Source of the DNA: an uncultured Eubacteriales bacterium
GTDB lineage: Bacteria > Bacillota > Clostridia > Peptostreptococcales > Anaerovoracaceae
Assembly (NCBI GenBank): GCA_900320285.1
Contig: ONRQ01000001.1
Location: 111,004 to 175,003 of the forward strand
DNA length: 64,000 nt
Direction: 5' to 3'
The position numbers were made by a program, and so were the translations under genes. This document shows positions 14,982 through 24,674 of this stretch, in pieces (the first letter of the stretch is position 1; every line of letters begins with the position of its first letter). The notes under the pieces were generated by a model. It had not been told where the DNA came from and made no database searches. It saw only the letters and a list, made by a program, of their open reading frames with translations.

Positions 14982-16691
14982 TTATCTGTTCTTATCAGGC
15001 ACTTTCTCTACCACACGGCAGGCCGAATCGATTATGCTTTCCACATCCGCAAGATCGTTCTCACGCGTAAGAATCTCGAGCTCATCACCCGCCCTCAGTA
15101 TTGTATGTCCGTCCGGTATTATCTCAATGCCTTCACGCACTACCGAGACTATAAGAGTCCCGAGAGGAAGGCCGAATTCAGCGACAGTTCTTCCGTCCAT
15201 GTGCGAACCGACATCCACTTCCGCATCAATGACCGTTTTTCTGTCTCGCAGCGAGGCCCTGCGTCCTCTGGACGCCCTGCCTGCAGGCGACCTGCCCATG
15301 ATCCTCTCAAGCAGCTGGGTGTAGATCGGTTTTGTTCCCAGCATCTCGGCGACCAGGTAAGCTACGAGCGATGTAAGCACAAGCGGCAGAAGGGTCGTAA
15401 AGTCCCCTGTCATCTCTGTGATCAGCACTACTCCTGTCACCGGAGCACGCACTATCGCAGCAAAATATGCCGCCATTGCGGTAACGACGAAAGCGGTAAT
15501 GTAGCTTTGATCCATCCCGGCAAGGCCAAGCAGCCTGGAGAAGAAGCCGCCCGTAACGGCTCCGAGCACCAGAAGCGGCAGGAATATGCCGCCAGGTGAG
15601 CCGGATCCGAAACTTGCCGTCGAAAAAATGAACTTTATGATGAGCAGGACCGCCAGTGCTCCCAGTGCGAACTCCCCGTGGCTTATCCTTGCCACCAGTC
15701 CGCTGCCGCTTCCCAGCGCGTCCGGATATACAAAGAAGAGTATGTATGCCATAGCAAACGCCGCAAGCATACGTCCCGTTCTTTCAAAACGCTCGCCCGG
15801 GATCGTAGGGTGCAGCCCGTCGCTTATTATGCTGTATCTTCTGCCAAGCATTTTGCAGACAAATGACGAGAATGCTTTTCCCAGATGATCGAATCTGTCC
15901 TGCATCCAGGCTATGGTCCTGTTGTAGAAACCGCCGAAAACACCCAGGACAAGTCCGAGCAGTATCAGAGCCCAGTAATATCTGAGCGGAAGCGCGTGTT
16001 CAATGTCGAAGCCGAAGACCGGAGTTAACCCAAGAACGTTTGCGACTACGAAATCGCCCGCTGCGCTTGCAGCCATGGTGGTCAGAAGGACCTCAGCGGA
16101 GAAGTTTCTGTGGAGTTCTTCGAGACTGAATATTGCTCCTGCAAGCGGAGCTCCGAACGCGGCCGAGAGGCCTGCTCCCGCTCCGCATGTTATAAGAAGG
16201 CGCTCCTCGGTGAGCAGGCGATGGCCGGCCCTTGCCACACCCTTGCCGACCATCGAGCCGAGCTGAATGCTCGGCCCCTCCCGGCCAAGCGCAAGTCCGC
16301 CTCCTATCGCCAGCGCGCATCCCGTCATCTTGCAGACGATCACACGCCACCAGTTCATATCCTTCTGTCCTCTGAGCTCAGCTTCCACCTGCGGGATGCC
16401 CGATCCGGCGATATCCGGCTCCCTTCCGAGCAGCCAGGATACAAACAGCGCGACAGCTATAAGTACGGCTGCACAGATCAGTGCCGCAGGCAATCCTCCC
16501 TCATGCACGTAGTCAACAAGCATGCTCCGAAGCCTGTCTGCTCCGGTAAGCATTAGTCTGAACACGGAAATGAGGGCCCCTGCGATAAATCCTATCAGGG
16601 TACCCTCAGCTATCAGCATATATTTGAATTTCTTCCGCCGGTCAAGATTTGCAACGACCGGCGAGCCACTGCTTTTTTCTGTTTTATCCAT
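14982..16691 (-). CDS. ClC-family chloride channel/antiporter with RCK-C domain
   Basis: A 569-aa membrane protein of the ClC family with a C-terminal TrkA-C-like regulatory domain. The anion-selectivity motifs are GSGIPQ (residues 97-101), GREGP (136-140, with the gating Glu138 kept, as in H+-coupled exchangers) and GSGSPGGIFLPLL. After the last helix (LVAEMLG) an Arg-rich linker leads to a domain around residues 485-560 (IVSVVREG, GDELEILTR). Its start codon shares a base with the stop of the CPBP gene (TAATG), so the two are translationally coupled. Confidence 0.93.
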   Translation of the reverse strand: MDKTEKSSGSPVVANLDRRKKFKYMLIAEGTLIGFIAGALISVFRLMLTGADRLRSMLVDYVHEGGLPAALICAAVLIAVALFVSWLLGREPDIAGSGIPQVEAELRGQKDMNWWRVIVCKMTGCALAIGGGLALGREGPSIQLGSMVGKGVARAGHRLLTEERLLITCGAGAGLSAAFGAPLAGAIFSLEELHRNFSAEVLLTTMAASAAGDFVVANVLGLTPVFGFDIEHALPLRYYWALILLGLVLGVFGGFYNRTIAWMQDRFDHLGKAFSSFVCKMLGRRYSIISDGLHPTIPGERFERTGRMLAAFAMAYILFFVYPDALGSGSGLVARISHGEFALGALAVLLIIKFIFSTASFGSGSPGGIFLPLLVLGAVTGGFFSRLLGLAGMDQSYITAFVVTAMAAYFAAIVRAPVTGVVLITEMTGDFTTLLPLVLTSLVAYLVAEMLGTKPIYTQLLERIMGRSPAGRASRGRRASLRDRKTVIDAEVDVGSHMDGRTVAEFGLPLGTLIVSVVREGIEIIPDGHTILRAGDELEILTRENDLADVESIIDSACRVVEKVPDKNR

Positions 16692-17668
16692 TAACCTATT
16701 TTGGCGTGTTTCGCCGGCTCCATCATAGCGCGCTCTTCAGCAGCCTCTTTCTCAGCTTCAGCCCAGTAGTCTCTCTTCTCAGGCTTCTTTCTGTTGATGA
16801 CGATCAGCACAATGATCACAACGATCAGCACGAGTGACGAACCTATGCTTCCCTCAACTCCGAAGTTCACGTTATAGAACAGACCGTTTCTTGCTGATGC
16901 CGCCTCCAGCTTGAATATAGAATACTCGGATACGATGCCGCTGTTAGGCAATCCGAATATGATGTTCTGCGTGTAGTTCCATGCTGCATGGAACCAGAAC
17001 GCGACCCATACGCCGTCGTAATAGTAAACGAACAAAGAGAATATGATAGCAACCAGGAATATCTGGGATCCTGCAATCGCTGTAAATCCCGGATTTGGAA
17101 TATGCAAAGCCATAAACGCTATCGAGTTCACCAGTATTGCGACCAGCGGATTGCGGTATCTTCTTCTTAGTTTCTGGTACAGATAGATTCTGTCCGTGAC
17201 CTCTTCAGAGCTGGACTGGATAAATACGCAGATCAGGAAGGCTATAATCAGCTTCCAGTTTAAACCGTTGAATGAAAGCTTGATGTCGCCGGTCAGATAC
17301 GACATAAGGACGCAGAATCCGTTCGTTCCGAACCCAAGCAGCAGGCCAAGAAGAATGCCCTTTACATTGTTGAGACTTTTGTTCGGGGCCAGGGCTTTCA
17401 GCATCGGCCTGTTTCTTTTAAAGATAACGGCAAAAATCAGAAATGCGACCCATACGCCGAAAGTGTACAGATAATCGCCAAGGAAAGTGCCTACGTTGTC
17501 ACTTCCGCTCCAGCCGATCAGCTTATCCTGTATATTCAGAAATCTGAAAACAGCGGAAGAAATGATCTCTCCCACAACAAGCAGCATCAACGAGCACAGC
17601 GCAGCCAGCAGAAAAAAGTCCGTTTTCCTTCTGCAGGGCCTGGTCACCTTTTCAATAAATTCTTTCAT
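16691..17668 (-). CDS. CPBP-family intramembrane metalloprotease
   Basis: A 325-aa polytopic membrane protein of the CAAX-protease/bacteriocin-processing (CPBP, ABI) family. Motif 1 is SSSEEVTDRIYLYQKL, with the Glu pair at residues 155-156 and the EExxxR arginine kept; motif 2 is the LHIPNPG histidine; motif 3 is FHAAWNYTQNIIFG. There are about eight helices and a charged C-terminal tail. Some members process peptides or give self-immunity, but no bacteriocin gene is near. It forms a two-gene unit with the ClC channel. Confidence 0.88.
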   Translation of the reverse strand: MKEFIEKVTRPCRRKTDFFLLAALCSLMLLVVGEIISSAVFRFLNIQDKLIGWSGSDNVGTFLGDYLYTFGVWVAFLIFAVIFKRNRPMLKALAPNKSLNNVKGILLGLLLGFGTNGFCVLMSYLTGDIKLSFNGLNWKLIIAFLICVFIQSSSEEVTDRIYLYQKLRRRYRNPLVAILVNSIAFMALHIPNPGFTAIAGSQIFLVAIIFSLFVYYYDGVWVAFWFHAAWNYTQNIIFGLPNSGIVSEYSIFKLEAASARNGLFYNVNFGVEGSIGSSLVLIVVIIVLIVINRKKPEKRDYWAEAEKEAAEERAMMEPAKHAKIG

Positions 17669-17704
17669 TTTCCCTCTATCTCCCGTTTTTGCTTTCTTTT
17701 AATG

Positions 17705-17735
17705 TAAACAGCCCGGAAACAGCATGTCCGGGCTG
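17705..17735 (-). terminator. Rho-independent terminator of trpS
   Basis: On the minus strand CAGCCCGGA and TCCGGGCTG (17735-17727 and 17717-17709) form a perfect 9-bp stem followed by TTTACATT, 12 bases after the trpS stop. Confidence 0.85.
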
Positions 17736-17747
17736 CACTTATTTATA

Positions 17748-18845
<1,098 letters not shown>

Positions 18846-18885
18846 TTATATTTTCTATAGATAGCGTCTTATTGATTTCCCCTGT

Positions 18886-19485
18886 TCAGCGACGCCATCG
18901 ATAAATCTGTTTTTCTGTTACCACCGCATCAACGGGTCTGTCGTGAGGCTCCGTAGGGATCTCATCAGCAAGCACTTCCTCGAAGCATATCGCCAGAGTG
19001 AAACAGTCTTTTCTGATTTTGGTGAGATATTTGTCGTAGTAGCCCGCGCCGTGTCCTATCCTGTTGCAGTTTCTGTCGCAGGAAAGACATGGCAGAATTA
19101 TCAGGTCCACATACTCAGGAAGCATCACTTCAGTGTCTGCAGAAGGTTCAGGTATCCCGTACGCTCCCGGCACAAGGTCATCAAAGCTTTTGATCACCCT
19201 TGCCTCCATGGCATCAACAGTACCGATTCTGTGGCCTTCTTCATCCAGATCGATGCAGAGAGGCAGGCAGACCCTCTTGCCCTCCTCCAGCAGCTTGCTG
19301 ATAAGCGCGAGAGTAGCCGGTTCCTTTCCTACAGAAAAATACGCGAGTATGGTCTTGCAGTCACGGACTTCAGGCATTGTGAGCACATTCAAAGCGATCG
19401 AAGCCGAAGCGCTGCTTCTGTACTCCTCCGAAGTCGCGTTGATCTTTTCCCGTATTTCCTTTCTTACCTGCTGTTTCTCTGTCAT
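18886..19485 (-). CDS. 5-formyltetrahydrofolate cyclo-ligase
   Basis: A 199-aa enzyme that converts 5-formyl-THF to 5,10-methenyl-THF using ATP. The family blocks are KTILAYFSVGKEPAT, EGKRVCLPLC, GAYGIPEPS, DLIILPCLSCDRNCNRIGHGAGYYDKYL (read in two parts) and the C-terminal HDRPVDAVVTEKQIYR. The frame extends 42 residues upstream, but those residues overlap the MATE gene. The ATG at 19485 overlaps the MATE stop by four bases (ATGA), so that is the chosen start and coupling is likely. Confidence 0.93.
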   Translation of the reverse strand: MTEKQQVRKEIREKINATSEEYRSSASASIALNVLTMPEVRDCKTILAYFSVGKEPATLALISKLLEEGKRVCLPLCIDLDEEGHRIGTVDAMEARVIKSFDDLVPGAYGIPEPSADTEVMLPEYVDLIILPCLSCDRNCNRIGHGAGYYDKYLTKIRKDCFTLAICFEEVLADEIPTEPHDRPVDAVVTEKQIYRWRR

Positions 19486-20924
19486 GCTTCTATTGGATTT
19501 CCTTCCGCGTCGCGCGGTGTCATTTTGCTTATTATATTCTTTCTTATACGTTTCGTATAGAGTGCCGACATTGTAAAGCCGGCGGCTTCTGCGCAAGGGA
19601 AGGCCCACCATACCATATTTACGCCGCCGATCTTAGCAAAGATGTAAGCGCAAGGGATTATGATGAGCAGCTGTCTTACCAGCGAGATATTCATGCTGTA
19701 CACGCTCTTTCCGAGTGCTTGGAAGGCAGCTCCTCTCATGATCGCGTAACCCGCGAACGGGAAGTTGAGCGATATGATATGGAGCGCTACCACTCCCATC
19801 GATACCATCTCAGGCGGAGCATTGAACAGAGCCATAAGCTGTTCCGGGAAAAGCCAGAATATTAGTGTGCCGACAGACATAACACCGATACCGTATCTGA
19901 CGCCAATGCTCATGGCCTTCTCGAGCCTGTCTCTTCTGTCTGCGCCGTAGTTGTACGCTATGATAGGAACAGAGGCGTTGTTCATTCCGAAGAGAGGCAT
20001 GAATACGAAGCTCTGCAGCTTGAAGTATACTCCGAAAGTCGTGACCGCAAGGTCGGAAAATGACGCAAGTATCTTGTTGAGGCTGAAGTTCATGACAGCT
20101 CCGACTGACTGCAGCACTATCGAAGGTATACCGATCCTGTAGATCTCCTTCATTGTCTGCCAGTGCGGACGCAGCTTATGTATGGAAAGCTCCACCTCTT
20201 TGTTGAACTTTCTGTTGAAAGTAAATCCCAGTATGCATCCGAGTATCTGTCCGAATACCGTCGCAATAGCAGCGCCCTTTGCTCCCATAGCCGGGAGTCC
20301 GAAGAATCCGAATATGAGGATAGGGTCGACTACCGCGTTGAACAGAGTGCTTGACACCTGCATGTAGAAAATGTAGTTCGTCTTACCGGTCCCCTGGAGC
20401 AGTCTCTCAAACATCGACTGTATCATCGGAGCGATCGAGAGCCACTGGGTTATACGCAGATATGCAGTTCCCTCGGATATTATCATCGGGTCAGTATTAG
20501 CAGAAGTTATAAGCCTCATGATAGGGCCGGCAAAGCATCCTATCACAAAGAATATTGTGTAGTTGATGGCTGCAAGTATGAATCCGTTATGAGCCACTTT
20601 GTCCGCTTTGTCATACTGCTTTGCTCCAAGATATCTGGAGAGCAGCGCGCTCATGCCGACCGCTGTACCGATACCGAACGCAACGTTTAAGTTCTGAAAC
20701 GGGAAGCAATATGATACTGCCGTCAGCGAGTCAGTGCTGTAATGTCCGAGGTAGATCGAATCTACGATATTATAAAGCGCCATGACGAACATCGATACCG
20801 CGAGAGGTGCCGACATTTTGAGCAGCAGCGGGTGGACGGGCTCGGTTCCGAGCTTGTCCGAATCGCGCTTTTTAGTCATTTCGCTATTTGGGTGTTCTTT
20901 TTCCTGTTTTACTTTATCTTCCAT
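19482..20924 (-). CDS. MATE-family multidrug/toxin efflux transporter
   Basis: A 480-aa, twelve-helix transporter of the MATE family using a Na+ or H+ gradient to export cationic compounds. The typical pattern is seen in ALYNIVDSIYLGHYST, GMSALLSRYLGAKQYDKAD, RLLQGTGKTNYIFYMQVSS, and the second half GMNNASVPIIAYNYGADRRDR. The N-terminal 25 residues are charged and probably cytoplasmic. The ribosome site is weak (AAAGAAAAA). It lies 16 bp after the P-type ATPase gene and overlaps the next gene by 4 bp. The substrate is unknown. Confidence 0.92.
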   Translation of the reverse strand: MEDKVKQEKEHPNSEMTKKRDSDKLGTEPVHPLLLKMSAPLAVSMFVMALYNIVDSIYLGHYSTDSLTAVSYCFPFQNLNVAFGIGTAVGMSALLSRYLGAKQYDKADKVAHNGFILAAINYTIFFVIGCFAGPIMRLITSANTDPMIISEGTAYLRITQWLSIAPMIQSMFERLLQGTGKTNYIFYMQVSSTLFNAVVDPILIFGFFGLPAMGAKGAAIATVFGQILGCILGFTFNRKFNKEVELSIHKLRPHWQTMKEIYRIGIPSIVLQSVGAVMNFSLNKILASFSDLAVTTFGVYFKLQSFVFMPLFGMNNASVPIIAYNYGADRRDRLEKAMSIGVRYGIGVMSVGTLIFWLFPEQLMALFNAPPEMVSMGVVALHIISLNFPFAGYAIMRGAAFQALGKSVYSMNISLVRQLLIIIPCAYIFAKIGGVNMVWWAFPCAEAAGFTMSALYTKRIRKNIISKMTPRDAEGNPIEA

Positions 20925-20940
20925 TTATTGTTTTTCTTTA

Positions 20941-23676
20941 TCAGCTTCTGAGCTCCTCACCCTTTCTGCGGGCGGAAGCACGCTGGAATGCTTTTATTAT
21001 CTCGACGATAGGTATGATGAGTATCGCCAGGCCCATGGCTATGCCGTACTCCTTCATGCTGATCGTAGTGAACTCGAAGAGTTCTGCCAGCGCCGGTATC
21101 TCGATAACTACTGTAGTCAGCAGGAGCGCCATTGCAGCCGACCCCCACAGCCAGAGATTCTGCTTCGAGAGTTTGAACAGTGACTGTCTGCGCGATCTCA
21201 TATTGAACGAGTGGAATATTTCGGTCATGGACATTGTCAGGAACGCCATCGTGATACCGTCATTGCTGGCCACTATGTGCCACTGACCGGTTTCAAGGAA
21301 CTCACCGATGAAGTATGCCGTGAGCACCAGAAGCGTTGTAACAGCTCCCTGATAAACTATATCCACATCCATACCGCCTGCGAAGACACCCTCACGCGCG
21401 CTTCTAGGCTTCTGCTTCATGGAGTCGCCTTCGCCCTCTTCCATTCCGAGAGCCAGCGCCGGAAGCGAATCGGTGATCAGGTTGATCCAGAGCAGGTGTG
21501 CAGGCTTGAGGATCGTGAAGTTAAGTATCGTAGCTATAAGAATCGACAGCACCTCGCTTATATTAGTAGCAAGCAGGAACTGTATCGACTTTCTGATGTT
21601 GGAGTAGATGCGGCGCCCCTCTTCGACCGCTGAAACGATCGTTGCGAAATTATCGTCCGCAAGTATCATGTCGGCAACATTCTTCGTAACGTCAGTACCG
21701 GTAATGCCCATGCCGACTCCGATGTCAGCAGACTTGATAGCCGGAGCGTCGTTGACGCCGTCTCCCGTCATGGCTGTGACCATATTTCTGGCGCGCCATG
21801 CCTTTACTATCCTTACCTTATGCTCAGGCTGAACCCTCGCATATACAGAGTAGGTGCTGACTTTGTTGAGGAGTTCCTCATCGCTCATGTCGTCGAGAGC
21901 GGCTCCGAGAATCGCATCGTCTGCACTCTCAATGATGCCGAGATCCTTACCAATGGCAACAGCGGTATCGAGCTGGTCGCCTGTGATCATAATAGGCCTG
22001 ATGCCAGCTGTACGGCACTCCGCTACAGCAGCCTTTACCTCAGGTCTGATCGGATCGATCATACCTACAAGTCCCACGAAGATGAGCTTCTGCTCGAGAG
22101 CTTCATCTGAAAAGTGACTAGGTCTCTCATGGTATACACGCGCTGCGAGCGAGAGAACTCTGAGTGCCTTACCGGCCATCCTGGAGTTGTCTCTTCTTAC
22201 GTTTGCCGCCAGTTCTTCGGTCAGCGGCTCAATCCCATGGTCGGTAAGAATGTGCGTACTATGTCTGAGCACCACGTCAGGAGCTCCCTTTGTGAACTGC
22301 ACGTACTCAGATCTTGCAATGAGCTTGTCAAGCTCGGTGTCGAGTCCCGCCGGTGAATCCATGTCGTTGTTCTTGTGAACGGTAGACATCATCTTGCGTC
22401 CCGAGTCGAACGGAGCCTCTCCTACGCGCGGGAAGAGATCTACGAGTTCGTTCTTCGGCAGATTCTGTATCGAGGAGTATGCTACAAGAGCAGCCTCCGT
22501 AGGCTCACCTACGACTTCAGAAACACCGTCTTCATTTATCTTGAGCTCCGCATCACAGCAAAGCGCCATGCCTGCTGCAAGCAGATCTCTGTCATGACCT
22601 GCATAGTCAACGACGGTCATCTTGTTCTGTGTAAGCGTACCGGTCTTGTCTGAGCAGATTATCTGAGCGCAGCCCAGAGTCTCAACAGCCGTAAGTCTCC
22701 TTATGACCGCATTCCTGCGAGACATTTTTGTGACGCCGATAGACAGTACTATTGTAACTACCGCGACAAGTCCCTCCGGGATCGCCGCAACAGCAAGCGA
22801 GATAGCCAGCATGAAAGTGTCGATCATGACGTCCATGCTGAGCCTGCCGGCCTTGATGACTCCGAGTACAAAGATGAATGCGCAGATTCCGAGCACCAGC
22901 TTGGTGAGAATGCGCGAGAGCTGTGCCAGTTTGATCTGCAGCGGCGTGAGTTCTTCTTCTGCCTGAGAGATAGCATCAGCTATCTTTCCCATCTCAGTCG
23001 CCATGCCGGTCCCGGTGATAACGGCTTTTCCTCTGCCGTATACAACAGTGCTGCCCATGTAGATCATGTTGCGTCTGTCACCGAGTGGTACGTCTTTGGC
23101 ATTAGCTGCCAGCTCAAGTGCATCGCTCTGCTTGGTGACCGGTACCGATTCTCCGGTCAGCGCAGCTTCCTCTACCTTCATCGAAGCATCTTCTATGATG
23201 CGTCCGTCAGCAGGTATGCTGTCACCCGCCTCCAGGATCACCACATCACCGACGACCAGTTCGCTGCTCTCTATGCTCACTATCTGTCCGTCGCGGAGCA
23301 CCTTGGATTTCGCCGCCGTCATCTGCTTGAGTGCAGCAATGGCCTCCTCGGCCTTGTTCTCCTGTACTACTCCGAGAACGGAGTTGAGTATTACAACAAA
23401 TAAGATAATGAATACATCTGACGGATTCTCATGCTGATACAGCGAAGTGATCAGCGAGAGTGCTGCCGCCGCGAGCAGGATCAGTATCATCGGGTCCTTC
23501 ATCTGGTCGAAGAACCTTGCAATACTGCTCCTTTTCTTTGCTTCAATAAGCTTGTTTGGTCCGTTTGCCTCGAGCCTTGCTGCCGCTTCAGCTGACGAAA
23601 GGCCCTTTGCTTCAGAGCCGGTCTCAGCGAGTACCGATTCGACGGTCTCGAGATACGGTCTGTAACCTTCTTTCAT
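20941..23676 (-). CDS. P2A-type cation ATPase (Ca2+ or Mn2+)
   Basis: A P-type ATPase of about 911 aa of the SERCA/PMCA-like group. The order is: N-terminal SSAEAAARLEANGPNKL, actuator motif EAALTGESVPV, ion-site AAIPEGLVAVVT in M4, phosphorylation motif SDKTGTLTQNKM, FTKGAPDVVL, hinge MTGDGVNDAPAIKSADIGVG, and M6 WINLITDSLPALALGMEEG with Asn and Asp ligands. These fit Ca2+ or Mn2+ export. An ATG at 23745 is in frame, but those 23 residues overlap a folded leader; the ATG at 23676 is preceded by GGGGGAT and starts the conserved KEGYRPYLETVESVL region. Confidence 0.92.
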   Translation of the reverse strand: MKEGYRPYLETVESVLAETGSEAKGLSSAEAAARLEANGPNKLIEAKKRSSIARFFDQMKDPMILILLAAAALSLITSLYQHENPSDVFIILFVVILNSVLGVVQENKAEEAIAALKQMTAAKSKVLRDGQIVSIESSELVVGDVVILEAGDSIPADGRIIEDASMKVEEAALTGESVPVTKQSDALELAANAKDVPLGDRRNMIYMGSTVVYGRGKAVITGTGMATEMGKIADAISQAEEELTPLQIKLAQLSRILTKLVLGICAFIFVLGVIKAGRLSMDVMIDTFMLAISLAVAAIPEGLVAVVTIVLSIGVTKMSRRNAVIRRLTAVETLGCAQIICSDKTGTLTQNKMTVVDYAGHDRDLLAAGMALCCDAELKINEDGVSEVVGEPTEAALVAYSSIQNLPKNELVDLFPRVGEAPFDSGRKMMSTVHKNNDMDSPAGLDTELDKLIARSEYVQFTKGAPDVVLRHSTHILTDHGIEPLTEELAANVRRDNSRMAGKALRVLSLAARVYHERPSHFSDEALEQKLIFVGLVGMIDPIRPEVKAAVAECRTAGIRPIMITGDQLDTAVAIGKDLGIIESADDAILGAALDDMSDEELLNKVSTYSVYARVQPEHKVRIVKAWRARNMVTAMTGDGVNDAPAIKSADIGVGMGITGTDVTKNVADMILADDNFATIVSAVEEGRRIYSNIRKSIQFLLATNISEVLSILIATILNFTILKPAHLLWINLITDSLPALALGMEEGEGDSMKQKPRSAREGVFAGGMDVDIVYQGAVTTLLVLTAYFIGEFLETGQWHIVASNDGITMAFLTMSMTEIFHSFNMRSRRQSLFKLSKQNLWLWGSAAMALLLTTVVIEIPALAELFEFTTISMKEYGIAMGLAILIIPIVEIIKAFQRASARRKGEELRS

Positions 23677-23794
23677 AATAAATGATCCCCCATTTCTGTC
23701 AGTAACGTTAACCTGTTTGCGACCGGTGGGATCAGGTGCAGACATCGCATTTTCGATGTCCCGGCCTCATCCCGCAGATAACTGACGAATTATA
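23677..23794 (-). promoter_or_regulatory. Promoter and structured leader of the P-type ATPase gene
   Basis: On the minus strand an extended -10 box (TGATATAAT, TATAAT at 23794-23789) starts a leader of about 105 bases. The leader can fold in nested helices: GTCAGT with ACTGAC, GCGGGAT with ATCCC plus CGC, and a perfect GACATCG-AAAATG-CGATGTC hairpin. Fragments (CGTCAG, CCGGGACAT) recall the yybP-ykoY core, but the diagnostic GGGAGTAGC is missing, so no class is assigned. Confidence 0.45.
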
Positions 23795-24547
23795 TCATTT
23801 TTGAGAGCCTATTTCCACAAAAACAACCCTGATGCAGGCCTTATATTTCAACCTGTTTCCGTATCCTTTCTTGATCCTTTTCCCGGGCTCTTAACTCTTT
23901 TCATTTAAACCCCAAACTTGTCAAGGTCATTTAGTACATACTGAATTGACAAGTTAGTTCTCTAATTACAGGCTGAAATGGAACCAATACTTGAACAAAT
24001 CAGGCAAGCCTCAATAAAAAGACAAGTTTTTATGACAATAAGCTTGGCAACATAAAACGAATGTAAAGGCTTGTTCAAGTTTCGGCTGAAAACACAGCTT
24101 AAACGAGCCTCAAACCGATGACAAACTTGTCAATTTTCTCTAAAAAAACGATTTGTTCAAGTTGGGGATCAGCGGTTCATTCAGATCGGGGATCAGTGGT
24201 TCATTCAGGTCGGGAATCAGCGGTTCATTCAGATCGGGGATCAGTGGTTCATTCAAGTCGGGGATCAGTGGTTTGTTCAAGTCGGCGATTAGTGACTCGC
24301 TCAGGCCGTAAAAAGTGATTCTTTCAAGTCGGCGATCAGTGACTCGCTCAGGCCGTAAAAAGTGGTTCTTTCAATCCGGCGATTCAGGGCGAATTCTATG
24401 TCGCTGCTAGCCTAAAAGAGAGCTTCGCCAACATTCATTTGTATTTTTAACGAACTTTAAGAAAAGCGTTGATTTTTCAAAGTATTGAAATATCAAGTAT
24501 TTGTATTTGAGGCGACGAGGTTGACATTTTTTTGACGATGTTTTTGT
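23795..24547. other. Non-coding region with dispersed inverted repeats
   Basis: About 750 bases with no convincing gene. Related words recur in both orientations: AACTTGTCAA (23915-23924 and 24124-24133), its complement TTGACAAGTT (23946-23955), ACTTGAACAAATC (23989-24001), CTTGTTCAAGT (24070-24080) and GATTTGTTCAAGT (24150-24162). The 13-base pair at 23989 and 24150 is a perfect inverted repeat 150 bases apart. The right half is the 24-bp array listed separately. The base composition is AT-rich compared with both flanks. Confidence 0.6.
24157..24392. repeat. Imperfect 24-bp tandem repeat array (about ten units)
   Basis: Adjacent units resemble GTTCATTCAGATCGGGGATC plus AGTG; the first is 20 bases, most are 24, and two degenerate units are 23. 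The middle copies differ at one to three positions. Because 24 is a multiple of three, the array reads as an eight-residue repeat on both strands (GSVVHSDR on plus, LIPDLNEP on minus). The 23-base units break the frame, and no ribosome site precedes a start codon, so I do not call a gene. There are no spacers, so it is not CRISPR. Confidence 0.85.
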
Positions 24548-24576
24548 TTGACATCACATTTTCAACACATTAGAAT
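24548..24576 (+). promoter_or_regulatory. Strong sigma-A promoter of the second alanine symporter
   Basis: TTGACA (24548-24553) and TAGAAT (24571-24576) are separated by 17 bases. A leader of about 90 bases follows, ending in AAGGAGG before the ATG at 24675. Another TTGACA lies about 25 bases upstream. Confidence 0.75.
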
Positions 24577-24674
24577 TTATTTGTATAGATTCAGATTGGG
24601 GTAGTATGTTTTTTTCGATCTGGACGAGTACGACCATTCTTATAAGTTATTGGATTTTTTAAGGAGGTTTTTTT

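Noticed and set aside
23677-23794. yybP-ykoY riboswitch at the P-type ATPase
   Set aside because: Only short fragments match; the GGGAGTAGC segment and closing P1 strand are missing.
24118-24318. Small plus-strand gene encoding a GSVVHSDR-type repeat protein
   Set aside because: It reads through a 24-bp tandem repeat, lacks a ribosome site and has low-complexity content.
24157-24392. CRISPR array
   Set aside because: Units follow each other directly without unique spacers, and no cas genes are nearby.
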